Below are positions 24,640 through 36,500 of a stretch of 64,000 nt of DNA, piece after piece. The stretch spans positions 27,545,958 through 27,609,957 of the forward strand of contig NC_061805.1 of the NCBI RefSeq assembly GCF_021462225.1, written 5' to 3'. Each line of letters begins with the position of its first letter. The first letter of the stretch is position 1. Origin of the DNA: Girardinichthys multiradiatus. Taxonomy: Eukaryota > Chordata > Actinopteri > Cyprinodontiformes > Goodeidae. Made by a program: the position numbers and the translations under genes. Below the pieces are notes generated by a model. It was not told the origin of the DNA. It saw only the letters and a program-made list of their open reading frames with translations, and made no database searches.

Positions 24640-25640
24640 GCCATCTCAGTGTTTACTAACCATAACCACACAGATGACACACAGTTCTGCCTGACAATGT
24701 CCCCAAGTGACTATGAACCCATTCAGGCGCTGGGTAGATGCATAGACCAAATCAATGTGTAGATGTGCCATCAATTTCTTAAGTTGAATAAAAACAGAAC
24801 TGAAGTAATTATTTCTGGACAAAAAGAGGAGCAATCAAGAGTCAGCACACAGCTTCTGTTGTTACAGCTAAAAACCAGTGATCAGGCACAGAAACTGGGT
24901 GTAGTAATGGGCTCAGAGCTGAACCTTCAGAGGTACATACATAAAGATAATTTCTAAGTCTTCTATCCCCTGAAAATATTTCCAGGAATAAAAGACTAAT
25001 CTTCCAGCAGGATCTGGAAAAACTCATCCATGGGTTTATCTTAAGTTGAATTGATTACTGCAACAGTGTCTTCACAGGTTTGCCGAAAAAGTCAATCAGA
25101 CAGCTGCAGCTAATACAAAAAGCTGCTGCCTCACTAAAACTAAGAAAGTAGAGCACATCACCCCAGTCCTAAAATCTTTACACTGGCTTCCTATATCTCA
25201 GGGAATAAAATACTTACTTTAAAAATCATTGAATGTCTAAGTACCAAAATACATTAAAGATTTGTTGTCATATCAACCTTTCAGACCACTCAGCTCTTCT
25301 GGTTCAAGTTTACTCTGCATCCCCAGAATCAGAACCAAACATGGAGAAGCAACATTTAGTTCGTATGCTCTACTAATCTGAAACAATCCTCCAAAAAACT
25401 ACAAAAATGGTCAAACCCAGAGTACTTTTAAATCAAGGTTAGAGTTGCCTTTGGCTGTTCTATTTAAACTATTAACCGTAACATTATTATTTTTATCTGT
25501 AGTTCAACTTTTCTTTATTATGCCATTGCAAAGTACTTTTCGTACTTTGGAGTGGCATAGTATTTATGTTTTCATTATGTAAAGAAACTTGAATTGTCTT
25601 GTTACAGAAATGTGCTATACACTTGACTTGCCTTAGCTCT
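24640..25640 (+). pseudogene. Rex1: Rex1/Babar-like LINE, 3' end relic
   Basis: Broken frames on the plus strand recall the reverse-transcriptase C-terminal half of Rex1-type LINEs. A DDTQF stretch stands where the ADDTQ box is expected (24671-24685), then a FLKLNKNRTEVIISG stretch (about 24775-24815), then KLGVVMGSELNLQ (about 24892-24930), and further on remnants of the LHWLP region. At least ten stop codons and shifts interrupt it. It ends in a typical 3' tail with AAATGTGCTATACACTTGAC near 25609-25628. It has no endonuclease and no N-terminal RT, so it was 5'-truncated. Assignment to Rex1 is by recalled protein pattern. Confidence 0.7.
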
Positions 25641-28389
25641 GTCATTATGTCTTTCAAATAATACAAAGGAGAGCGCTGGTCCTTTCACCCCTTCTTAATT
25701 GTGTAGTTTAGGTAATTTCATACATTACTTTGTTCAGTATGAAAAGTAGCAGTCTGCTGCAGGACATTTCATGCCAATTCATGTCCTGCCCTTGGAGACA
25801 TTTCATACGCTCTTTGACAGCCTATAATTTAAAATAACTTAAATGTGACATTATGACTACAATAAACTACACCTGACTACACCTAACAGCTAGAGGTTAT
25901 TTAAATGTAGTTGTGCTTGATAAATGTCACAATATTTTTTGTTTCATATTTGTTGTTCCTATTATTTTAAGTATAATTATAAATTCACTTAAAAATAACA
26001 CTATTTTAAGTGATACTGTAAAATATGTTGCTCTGTTTCGATGTGTATGCAGTTGTTGACACTTTTAAAAATCTAAACCTTCTCCTACTAAAGATATTCA
26101 TCTGAGTGTATAACTTAATGGATAAACAGGGCAGAAAACCAGTTCTATCCATAACATTACACAAATTACATATAGCAAGCGGTGACTTGAATATGATTGC
26201 AAACAATGGTAAAATACACCTAAATTCTATTTCATGATAACGTGTATGAAGATACACTGCTATTAGAAAATTGTGCTTTAGCATTGCCAACCTACAGATC
26301 TGATACTGTCCTATTTATAACTCAACCTCCAGCAAAGCCAAAATATTTGGCTTTGCTGGAGGTTGAGTTATAAATAGGAAACAGTATAACAACACCTTTT
26401 GATATTATGTGTGTGCTATAGACTGCGTTAAGAATTATTACAGAAAGCCACAATGTATAATATAAACATAAAGAAAGGTCCTATGTTTCTTATGAAAATT
26501 GCACAAAACACAATTCGATCATTATGTTCATGTGCCTTCCACGCACAAAAGTGCTTCTTCCAATGTGTGTTGTGAAAAGGATTTAAAAGATTTAAGAACG
26601 GTCAGATCTGAGCTCATCAGATGGCAGTACAGCAAAGGGCAAGATGTTTTGCGTGTTAGGGATGTGTGTCTGTGTTTTTGCGCACTGTGTTTATGTCAGA
26701 AAGGTTGACTGTGTGCTGCTGCCACAACAAAAAGCAGTCAAGCTGTTGGATTTTCTAGATAAGCATTCTGGATGGCTGCCCATGTTAGAAGTCTCTGCTT
26801 GCACATGCTCAGACACAAGCTCGAGAGATGATGACAGATTTGGCTATAACACGCATGTGATATGAAACCTGGTGTTTCAGCACAACTGAGGTTTTACTAT
26901 CAGTAGGCACTCAGATCCAGATAAGGACTTATTGGATTTAGTAGTGTGGATATGTGTTACCATGTACTTACTTATGTTATGAGGACACTGTTTACATAGT
27001 CCTCTTTTCTCTATGTTTGCAAAACAGAAAATAAAAAGATCCCAAAAATATGGTTCCTAAAAAACAGGGGTAGAAGATTTAGGGTCTATGATTTGGGTAC
27101 AGTAAGTTAAGTAATGTAAAGTAAGAAAACAACCTTTCAAGTGAAGGAAATGTTTGTGCATATAATGGTGTCATGACTGAAGTCCAAAGAGAGATTCATA
27201 TAATGTTAGTGGCATGATTGCATGATGGCATGCAGACACCCTGCAAGTCTACAGGCAATTTTACTGTCTTGTCTTGTTACATACTCTCCAAACAAGTAAT
27301 TCAGAGCAAATCAGCATCAAAACAGGCTTTTTTTAAAGCAAAAAAACACAAAGATACAGAACTAAAACCAGAGAGGAGGACCCAAATTCTGAATGAACAA
27401 CTACCTGCTGTCAAAAAACACACGTCTTTCTTTTATTTGGATTTTAGCTTGGCATTAAAACAGCAACTGAGGTTAGCAAGCAATTCACTTAATTGCCCAT
27501 AGATTTTTGATTCACTTTTAAATACAAATTTGCAATACTGACAAAAGTATATTTGCAAATGAACATGGACAGCTATACAATCTAAGCAATCACTTCCACA
27601 AATGTCTGAAATGCCATCAATCATCCTTAAATAGTAAACTGTTATGTTGCTCAAATGTAGAATCTGAATTCTGAAAACTTAGTAGCATACATAATGGTGT
27701 GTAGAATAGGACCTTATTTTTTCTTCTATGCAATTACATAATCAAAGCTTTTAAGTTTAAAATTAATAGTCTACAATTTAGGAATTGTATACTTTGTAAT
27801 CCAAACGTTTTCTTTGCAAACCTAATATTTTGGATTGCATTTTTTTTTTTTCCTTTTATAAACCTGGACAATAGTTTTCACAAAAAGCATTTTTGGACAG
27901 CTCAATTTTGTTTGGTTTCCAACCTTGAGCATTTTTGTTTAAATCATATTTTTGAGCTGCACACGACCATGAAAGATAAAATGAAATCTACAAGGCAGCT
28001 ATCTATTGGTCAGTCTCCAATTACTCCTGCTTATAGAACACTGGTATTCCTTATCTCACTTAAACTTAAAGCCAACAGAAGTAGAAGATGGCCTAAGCAA
28101 ATCACAAATTCACCGTGAACCTCTTGGAACGAAATTTCATGGTCCTGCTGTCATAGGTTTTGTATCAAGTTTTAACATTTGACTATAGTTTTGCAAATTT
28201 CATTGGTTACTTAAAGGAAATGCTACTAGTAATTTTAATATCTCATGTTTTAATTAAGCAAATCCTGAAGGTCTTCAAGAAAATCTTCATATCTCAGTGG
28301 AAGCTGCTCAGATCATTTTCCAAGGCTGTGCAAGTACTCAGACAGCTGTACTTTTGCAGGTTGACTATTCATCCATATTTTATACCCAC
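25641..28389. other. Non-coding stretch with one long hairpin
   Basis: No repeats of known class recognised. The hairpin at 26303-26386 is described separately. Confidence 0.5.
26303..26386. repeat. Near-perfect long hairpin (34-bp arms, 3-nt loop)
   Basis: Arms 26309-26342 and 26346-26379 are exact reverse complements, separated by ATA. Pairing continues outward for about six more bases with one bulged A at 26380. Perfect pairing and a tiny loop are unlike a typical microRNA precursor, and there are no transposon-like ends or target duplication. A recent inverted duplication by replication template switching is the simplest explanation. Confidence 0.9.
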
Positions 28390-28700
28390 TTGTTCCATAC
28401 AGGGTTGTGGGGGAGCTGGTGTCTATCTCCAGCAGTTTACAAGCGAGAGGCAGGGTACACCCTGGACAGGTCACCAGTACATCGCAGCGACACAGAGACA
28501 TGCAGAATAAACAACCATGCACACACCCATTCACACCTAAGGGCAACTGAGATGTTTTTGGACTGTGGAAGGAAGTCGGAATACCTGGCGAGAACCCACG
28601 CCTGATCGGGGAGAACATGCAAACTCCATGCAAAAAGACCAATGGCTAGGAGTCAAACCCAGGGGTGTCTTGCTTGCCAATTGTGCCAGCGTGCCACCCC
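28390..28700 (-). mobile_element. SINE copy, degenerate, minus strand
   Basis: Same family as 5671-6034: shared phrases around CTATCTCCAGCAG, CAGGGTACACCCTGGACAGG, AACATGCAAACTCCATGCA and a tRNA-like head near 28690. The GACT tail has decayed and no target duplication was evident. Confidence 0.8.
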
Positions 28701-31700
28701 TTCATGTTCACTAATAAGAACTATTACTTTTGTATATAATTTGATACTGCTTTACATTTCTTTATGTGACTGGACTATAAAGAAATACGAAGTGCACATG
28801 GAATCTTACCAACACTTATTGAGAATGCAGAGGTAATAAATAAAAACACGAAATGCTTGACTTCAATCAAAGATGGCGTTATTTTTCTATGCTGTTATGT
28901 ATGCACACCGAGAGGTAAGGAAATGTTGTTATCAGCTGTGTCTGATAATAAAAGTGACCACAGTTGAAATCAACATAAAACAATCTAATTATTGTATGGC
29001 TGTATACTGTTTCTTAAAAGTAGAAATGCCATCATATAAATAACATGTGGGGGATACACCGTTACTACACCAATATCCAGGTGGAAAGCCCAATGCAGAA
29101 GCAAAAACAAAGAGTTGAATAACAATTTCCTCTTGGTTTGCTGTTTCCTGTTCGTTGGCTGCCAAGATCTGATAATCTTTCATCTCAAACAATGAATTTG
29201 TTTTCCAGCGCTGCAGTTATCAGATTTAAAGCAACATAACAAATGATGGTTCATGAAAAAAGAAATGCACTGATAATAATCTGTAAGTAGGATCACTATC
29301 GGTTGTATGCAGCATCTAATCTTGATACATGCTTCAGATGTGGATTTATGTACAGAATGTGGAGACAACATCAGTGTTGGGACTACAATACATCTTTTTA
29401 AACCGATAGTTTGATGTGATCGATGAATAGCATATTGATACTGGCATTCTGCTGTTCTGCAAGAGTGTGTGTCTTTTCCACTCCAAATAATGATGCACAG
29501 GCAATATACCTACTGACCTGCCAACCTTCTCCTCACCACTTATGCATATACAGTATTACTTTTTTCCACTCATTCATCCTCCTGATGACATTTGCTATTC
29601 CTTTCATCTTGTCTCTCAATTTATATCTTATGTCTTCAGACACTACCGTCACCACTATAATGACAAGACGTTATGAAGAAAAAGTCCACACCCTCTCACC
29701 TTTAAGAAAATAGTATTTAGATAGCACTTACCTCAGAACTAATAATGAACTCAGTTCGGAAAACCAACTAACTGGCTGGATTTGCATGGTGGTCATTCAA
29801 ATATTAGTTAAAGTGAAGGACAGTGTTGCTGTTCATTAGCCTTTTGTTTCCTATTTTGCAAAACTGGTTTATATAATTACATATTTCACACATGCACAGT
29901 TATACCCAAGTAAAACAATGTCTTTTTTCTCTCCTTGAGAATTGCTTATTAGGTTAATATGCACAGTGATGTGTCTTAGACTCTAATTAGACATAATGAG
30001 GTTCGTGTGTGTCAGAATTTGAGCTCAATGCATGATGCGTATTGCTTTTAGCATTCATGCATTTAATTTGGAGGTAGGGACAAGAAAGGTTTTAACTGTA
30101 ATTTGTTCTCAGTTCCTTTAGTTAGTCTACAGCTATCTCTGTAACAGTAGCTATGGGGAGAACACATCACTTTGCCACCTACAAAAATGATACACCTTAA
30201 AAAATAGTGTGACATCCGATGACTTAAGCTTGATTTGCTCCTAGCTATGCAACGGCACATCCAGCTCATGAGACCAGCCAATACAGGGTATTCGGTTAAT
30301 GAGAACCAGACAAGATGAGATTTTAGCAATGTTTTAAGAAAATTTAAAAATCAAAATTTTTTTTTTTTACAGATAAAGATTTTTCAGACGAAAAACTGTA
30401 TTTTCAAGAATCTAATTAGGTCTAGCTATCCCCTTTACTGTGATATTTTTTCTGGTGGTAGTTCTACTGCCAAAAAGCATCTTTTCACATATAGATTAAA
30501 TGTTTTCATCATCTTAAACTGTGTTTTTCAGTTCAGTGTAGAATTGTCCCGTATAGATATAACTGGTCTAAGATTTTTAGATTTTGAACTAGACACAATT
30601 AAATGCAGTCCAGACCCATTAAAAAAGCCTTTCATCCCTTTAGTATTCCATGGATTCCCTCAATGCATTCAAATTGTGTTTTGTATGTTAATTCTGTCAC
30701 TGTTTATTTCTTTCACTGGGTACCCAAAATGTAAACTGGGTAAATAAACTGTTACTTTATTCAGCAACAGTAGGAACCTAGTCTGATTTTGCCAGAAGAA
30801 GTTACTAGCTGACAGAAAATAGATGCTGTTTCAGTAAACAGGATTGGCTTTGACAAGGTTATATTTTCACACTCAAACTCATTAGATTACCAAATTTCTT
30901 CATATTTGTCTATATTAACAGTCAATATAAATTTTTTAAAATTGTTTCTACAATCTTTAACAAATAAAATAAACACTTTCACTTAAGATCTGGATTGTAA
31001 GAAGTTCTCCTGGTTTTCTGTTTAAATCCTGGCTGGTGCTTTTGCAATGTGAAGTGTTTTTTTTTTCTTCTAAAGCCTACCTGATTGCTCTGCAGGAAGT
31101 CCCGCTTCTTCCCACAGTTCAGACATATACATTTTAGGTTAAATAGTAGTTTTAAATTGACCATAGGTGTGTCAAATATGTGTTTGTCCTGCATTAAAGC
31201 ACCTCTAACTATACAATAGCTGGGAAAGGCCCCAGGTCTTCAACAGAATAAGTAAGTTATGAAAAATTGAGGACATCAAATATAAATCAAGGAAAATTGT
31301 AGTTCAAATAAAAAAAGTAGGTATCGCAGATAATTTGGTATGAAATGTAAATCTGTTTGAGGAAACTAAATGCATTGCAGATCATCTTATCATCAGATCA
31401 TCACTTTATGTTGAACAAACCAACATAAAAATCCAATGTAAAAGAAAAATAGCAGAAATCCACAAGGACACTCCTTGGAAGATAGCAACACAAAAAACAA
31501 ATCATGCAGTATATAAATTGACATGCAACATTGGCTTGCTTTTATTCTTACTGAACTATGCACAATATTTGCAGTATGCATCCCATATATGGTTATAGCT
31601 TTCTTGTGGTATGATTTATGATCTACAGTAAATGTTCAGATCTTAGTTTTTGTTTAACCAAAGAAAACAGTTCTGCACATTACCTCATTATACATTTCAG

Positions 31701-32079
31701 TTTGTAGATGTGTCATTAACTAATGAAACTAGAAACTTCCAAATGGCCATGATAAACAATATTAGCATGATGAAAATACAAGTATAAACTTCATATTTTC
31801 ATTATTGTACTTTATCATGCATTTACTACCTTAACTACTGGATAAGATTAAATAAATAAATAAAAAAATTCAACAATGAGTTACTACATTTCAAAAATGC
31901 TTTCGTGAAGGTAATTCACAGAGAAAATACTCTCACAACTGGGTTATACATATGTTTACAAACTGAAATAGTGCATCTATTATTTGAATTGGTAATACTG
32001 ATTGCTTCAATGATACTAAATCACAAAAGACATATTTAAAAGTAGGTTAAAGGACATTAAGTATGATAAAGTCTCTTCT
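28701..32079. other. Non-coding stretch, nothing recognised
   Basis: AT-rich DNA. A 96-codon frame at 29423-29713 and others have no recognised domain. Confidence 0.5.
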
Positions 32080-32418
32080 GCTCTTGTAATCTTTGCCCGC
32101 CTCTCTACATATTCCTACCCTGTGACCTGTTCATAACAGACATGCTCATTATCTTTCTTCATCTAATCTTATTTAGTTTCAAAGTTGTCCTTGCTAGATT
32201 GCAAAGCCACTTGCAGGGGTAGCTAGAGGTAGTCTAATCTATGAACTGTTAATCTCCAGTGTGATTCTGTGAAGTAATTTTGTTTTACAATGGCTAGCTC
32301 CTTATATTTCTTCCTTGTGTGTATTTTTTATCCTTTCTTTGCGGTTGTCTGTGTAGAGCACTTTGGTCAACTGGCTTGTTTTTAAAGTGCTTAATAATTA
32401 AAGGTGGATTGGATATGA
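32080..32418 (+). repeat. LINE 3' tail relic
   Basis: The end contains GAGCACTTTGGTCAACTGG, TTTTTAAAGTGCTT and AATTAAAGGTGGATTGGAT, the pattern of fish L2/Rex1-type 3' untranslated ends. No RT sequence precedes it, so only a truncated tail remains. The upstream border is uncertain. Confidence 0.55.
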
Positions 32419-32559
32419 CACCAAGTTCATAAATTATTTATATTTCTGGAAAAGCTGCATTTTGCAGAAATACCTCCCTACAGCTACACTTGACTACCCA
32501 CTATACTGTCTCTGGATGCCAACTTAACTCGACGACCATTTCATTCGTTAGTAGTTCTC

Positions 32560-32672
32560 ACGTATACAGTACATGGGGAGAACATGCAAACTCATCACAG
32601 AAAGATTTGCATAACCAAGATTCAACGCAAAATCCTTATTGTTGTGAAATGGTAAACACTGTACCACTATGA
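32560..32672 (-). repeat. SINE fragment, strongly decayed
   Basis: CATGGGGAGAACATGCAAAC followed by remnants of the tRNA-like head matches the 5' half of the SINE at 12293-12645 on the minus strand. Highly diverged. Confidence 0.6.
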
Positions 32673-32999
32673 AGTCCTTAGGTTAAAAATGCATCTTGTA
32701 CGTATCTTTTCAAAGTGTAACAATTAAGCTCCACAACATATAGGTTCAACAGCACCCATGCATACTTGTCTCTTACCTGTAATAGAGTTTCCGATAAGGA
32801 GTGCATAGAAGAAAGAAAAAAAATACGAGTTAAAATTAAATTCTTTTACACTCGTTAACTTGACACACTAAAAGGCATTTTGTTTTTCTTATAGAATAAA
32901 ACTATGTTTGTATCCCTTTTGCTCATCAATGTTGGTTTAGTGAAGGCATTTGTGGTCAATGAATAGTTGTCTATAAATAACTTAGTAGGTAAAACTTTG

Positions 33000-33340
33000 T
33001 TTATATAGCACCATTCATGATATAAACATCATAAATTGCTTAACAACTGACATTTAAGCAAGAAAGACAAAATATTAGAAAAAAAAAGGGTTTCTATTGG
33101 CTTTTAATAGAAGCTAGTCTGAACAACCTGCAAAACTCGACTATGGAGGCTTTGGTGATATGCATAAAGTGCATTACCATAACCCAGACATGATCAAACA
33201 AAAGCATGAATGTTTCTTTTCAGTTGAGGACGAGATAAATTAAAGATTTCACATGAGTATTCAATGTAAAGCCTGAGTCAAAGGTCATCCCAAGGTTTCT
33301 AACAGAGGAGTTTGCTAAAGTACCAAAAGTACTATGAAAA
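33000..33340 (-). repeat. Degenerate dispersed repeat (LINE-type 3' region, antisense)
   Basis: A TTTGTTTATATAGCACC head, then a GCATTACCATAACCCAGAC stretch and a GTCATCCCAAGGTTTCTAAC stretch recall a widespread fish repeat in antisense orientation. Strongly diverged; class uncertain. Confidence 0.4.
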
Positions 33341-33954
33341 GACACTCTCTTTCTCTCTCTCCCACACAAAGCAAAAATAACTTTGATGACGTGGTTAGGA
33401 GATCAACAACAGCATGAATATTATCACGTCACACAAACTAACACCACGAGCAAACCACTCAAAATTATACTGACTTTACTGATATACTAAACTTCGCGTG
33501 CTCAGTAGTGACGAGAGATGAGACATCTTACATACACAGACTCACCTATACCTCAAATGCAAGCATTTGAAAGATGGCCCCTGATTTCTTTGAGACGCAT
33601 TGACATGTCCAGTTAATTAAAGAAAACTCAGCAGAATTATTGTTAATATTTTTGTTTCACTTAATGTTCTATTAATGGGAAGGAAATATTATAGACATTC
33701 ACACATTAGTGGAGAATACAGAAGCAGGCAGGCAAACAAGCAGATGAAAAGGATAACTGTTAATTTCCTGCTGCGGCCATGACCTACTGATTCACATTGT
33801 GATGCACAGGCTGTGAGGCTTTTCTGACTAATTTCAACTCAAAATGGTAAATATATAGTGACATAAATGAGAGGCTGTGATATGTATAACTTGCCTCTTG
33901 TTCAGAGTAGTTATATTTTACAGACATACATCTGTGGCTGTTATCAAAGCTCTA
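33341..33954. other. Non-coding gap, possible conserved block
   Basis: Repeat-free. The block about 33690-33880 reads like non-repetitive sequence of balanced composition. Confidence 0.4.
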
Positions 33955-34080
33955 TCAAAGTGTGGCCAGGGATTCATTTGTGGCCCTTGGCATAATTTTG
34001 TGTGGCCCCCGACCGTGGTACAAGAATAGTACATATTTGGCCCTCCAACAAATGGAGCTGATGCCAATGGAAACCTTTTA
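33955..34080 (+). repeat. Possible hAT-type MITE fragment
   Basis: Three spaced GTGGCC/TGGCCC phrases (GTGTGGCCAGG, TTGTGGCCCTTGG, GTGTGGCCCCCGACC) resemble interior or terminal parts of hAT-related MITEs in fish. Ends not identified. Confidence 0.35.
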
Positions 34081-34784
34081 TAATTTTTTTTTTTTATATT
34101 TTAAAGTATTTTTTAATAGCCATGTTTTTTATTGCTTTCATTTTAATATCACAGTAAGTAGGGCCAACAACATCCAGCAACCTTTTACTCAAAAACAGAC
34201 TTGTGTGCACACCAATTCATTAATCTTGGCTAAATACAGCAAGAGTTTTCAAAAAAAGTTTTTGTTTTTGCTGCTGAGAATAGGTTCAAAACATTTTTTA
34301 GACCAACGAAATAGAAAACATCCAAAAAGTGAGGAAACATTACACCATTATTTTTATTAGGACACGCATCTGAGACCATTTTTGGGAACCTACTATAAGT
34401 TATAATTTAGTTTCACTAAAATATTGCATGTTGAATTTATTGCTGAGCAGGTAAAAAAAGCAGAATTCAGAATTAAATTATTTCCCATTTTTAATTGTAA
34501 AAGAAAAAAATACTGCCCTTTAAGTACTTTCAACTTGCTGATCATAGCCACTGCTGCAGATAGTGGGGACACCATTGCTCTATGCAGTCTCTGGAGGTTA
34601 GACCAATCACTGCGAGAATGCTTTTTCTTTTTTTTTTTCACACATTGTTCTAATCTGTCACATAATACTCTTTCTTCCTTTAGTTATCTAAAATACTATC
34701 GAAATATTTATTTACTTCTCATAAACGTTGCTTAGTAATTTGTAAGCTTACAAGTACAGTCTGAGTTTAGTCAAACCTCTAGAT

Positions 34785-35157
34785 CAGGGGTCAGCAAACT
34801 GCTCCCCAGAGCTGGAATTGCCTCTTTGGACCTTCCACAATGGCTCTTTAGTTAGAAACCATTTGCTTTTTTTTTTACATACTTTTACAAAAACATCAAC
34901 AGCCCATAGAAGAAAATGTATTCAACCTCTTTTTGCAAGTTTTATATCTTTGTTTATTTAAAAATCTAAAAATACGAATATAATGGTGGTTCTTTAAAAA
35001 TGAAAACCAACTTCCTTTAGTAGATTTTTATCAGAAAATTTCAAGTTACCCTTTATAAAAGTTCATGTAATATACTGTATTTAGCTCTAAATGGGTTTTG
35101 TTTTGCTGAACTCAGAGCAAAAATGGCTCTTTGGATTATAAAGGTTACAGACCTCTG
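34785..35157. mobile_element. hAT-type non-autonomous element (MITE), 373 bp
   Basis: It begins CAGGGGTCAGCAAACT and ends with the imperfect inverse AGGTTACAGACCTCTG, the CAGGGGT...-type ends of hAT elements. It is flanked by 8-bp duplications CTCTAGAT (34777-34784) and CTCTAGAG (35158-35165), 7 of 8 identical. Inner subterminal phrases containing TGGCTCTTT occur at both ends. No coding capacity. Confidence 0.8.
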
Positions 35158-35165
35158 CTCTAGAG

Positions 35166-36219
35166 CATACCTTGAGCAATTGATTTTTTTAGTTTAACAA
35201 ACTAACCAGACCTCAGTTTGACTCCTGGTGTCTAACATTTGAAGAGAGGCCATTAATCTTATATATAACGGGGCTTCAGATGCAGAACCCAGTTTTTTTC
35301 TGTAACTTTTAATCAGAAAATACTTGTGAGGGTCCCTGTGAAATGCTTAGAGTATATACCATAATGGTTTGTGGTAGTATCTGTGCTTATAGCAAAGCAA
35401 AAACAAAAGAGCAACAGTGGCTTTTTGAACATGATATTCAGGTTTATAGAGGTAAATATTTTTATAGTCAGACCATTGGTAGAATATTTTTTCATTCTAC
35501 TGGATGAGAATGATCTTTTCAAAATAGAGCAGACACGACACGTGTATTAGAAAATGTCACTGTCTTAAAACTGGAGAACTTTGTAAAGATAAAAATTCAG
35601 CATTACAAAGAAAGAGTGTTTTAAGTGTGGTTCTAAAATCAGGGAAGAAAACAGAAAAATCTCATCTGAACTTCTTTGTTTTACACTGGGCTGGGCAATT
35701 GTTTTAGTCTTCCCGTCTTCTACCATTGGGGATGTTGTCCAGATTTTAACAAATAGCATTAGCTAACAAAGCTAAAAGTGCTTTATTCATTGTCTAAGCT
35801 TTTACAGTTTCGACCTGCAAGTGTGTGTGAGTATGTGAGAATGTTTGGAATGATACTGATGTACTGTATACAGCACATGCACATATAATGATTTGTGTAT
35901 ATGTGGTCAAGATTTTAAAACAAATATAAATAAATAAATATGATCAAAACAGTCATATACTATTTCAGGACTTATACTTAAAAAGTATAACTTCAAGCAA
36001 TGATTATGCATAATTTTGGTGATTATAATGGGCATTTTCTTAGAAAATCTAAATATTATGTAGGGCCAATGAAAGAAAGGAGATTTTTTAATACAGAGAT
36101 GTTAACTTACTGAAAGTATGACCATAATTTTGGAGTATTTATGGAGTATAGTATATGCACTCAGTGCTTGGGTTCGTTTTGTAGGAATTGGTGTCAATTC
36201 AGCATGACAGGGACAATCA
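35166..36219. other. Non-coding stretch, nothing recognised
   Basis: AT-rich, no open frame above about 70 codons, no repeat recognised. Confidence 0.5.
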
Positions 36220-36500
36220 GCCTATGGCTCTGCTGAAGTGTTAAGGAAGCCCAGGTTACTGGAATAGCGAAGGCCGCTATTAAAACACTGCAGATAGAGA
36301 AGTTCTATCTCAAGCTCTGCCCCTCTCACCTTCCTTTTGACAATACACCAAAGATTCTCTGTGGGATTTGCTGCCCAACTAAGCACAGGGAAACTATGGA
36401 CAAGAGGGTATTGATAACTTTGGCAGTGTTGGCAGGTGCCAAGTCCTGCTGGAAAACAATTTGTTGTACCATGGTTCTTCCTTCCCATACCCAGTTTCTT
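36220..36500 (-). pseudogene. Tc1 transposase C-terminal relic
   Basis: An 88-codon minus-strand frame (36222-36488) retains NPTENLWCIVKRKVRG, which matches the region around the catalytic Glu of Tc1 transposases (compare NPIENLWDIVKRTLR in element A). The phrase at 36434-36462 matches the reverse of the QHDLAPAHS-coding region. Terminal repeats and the rest of the gene are gone. Old, single fragment. Confidence 0.75.

Noticed and set aside
26303..26386. microRNA precursor
   Set aside because: The stem is perfectly paired over 34 bp with a 3-nt loop, unlike the mismatched stem and larger loop of typical precursors; no flanking basal-stem features.
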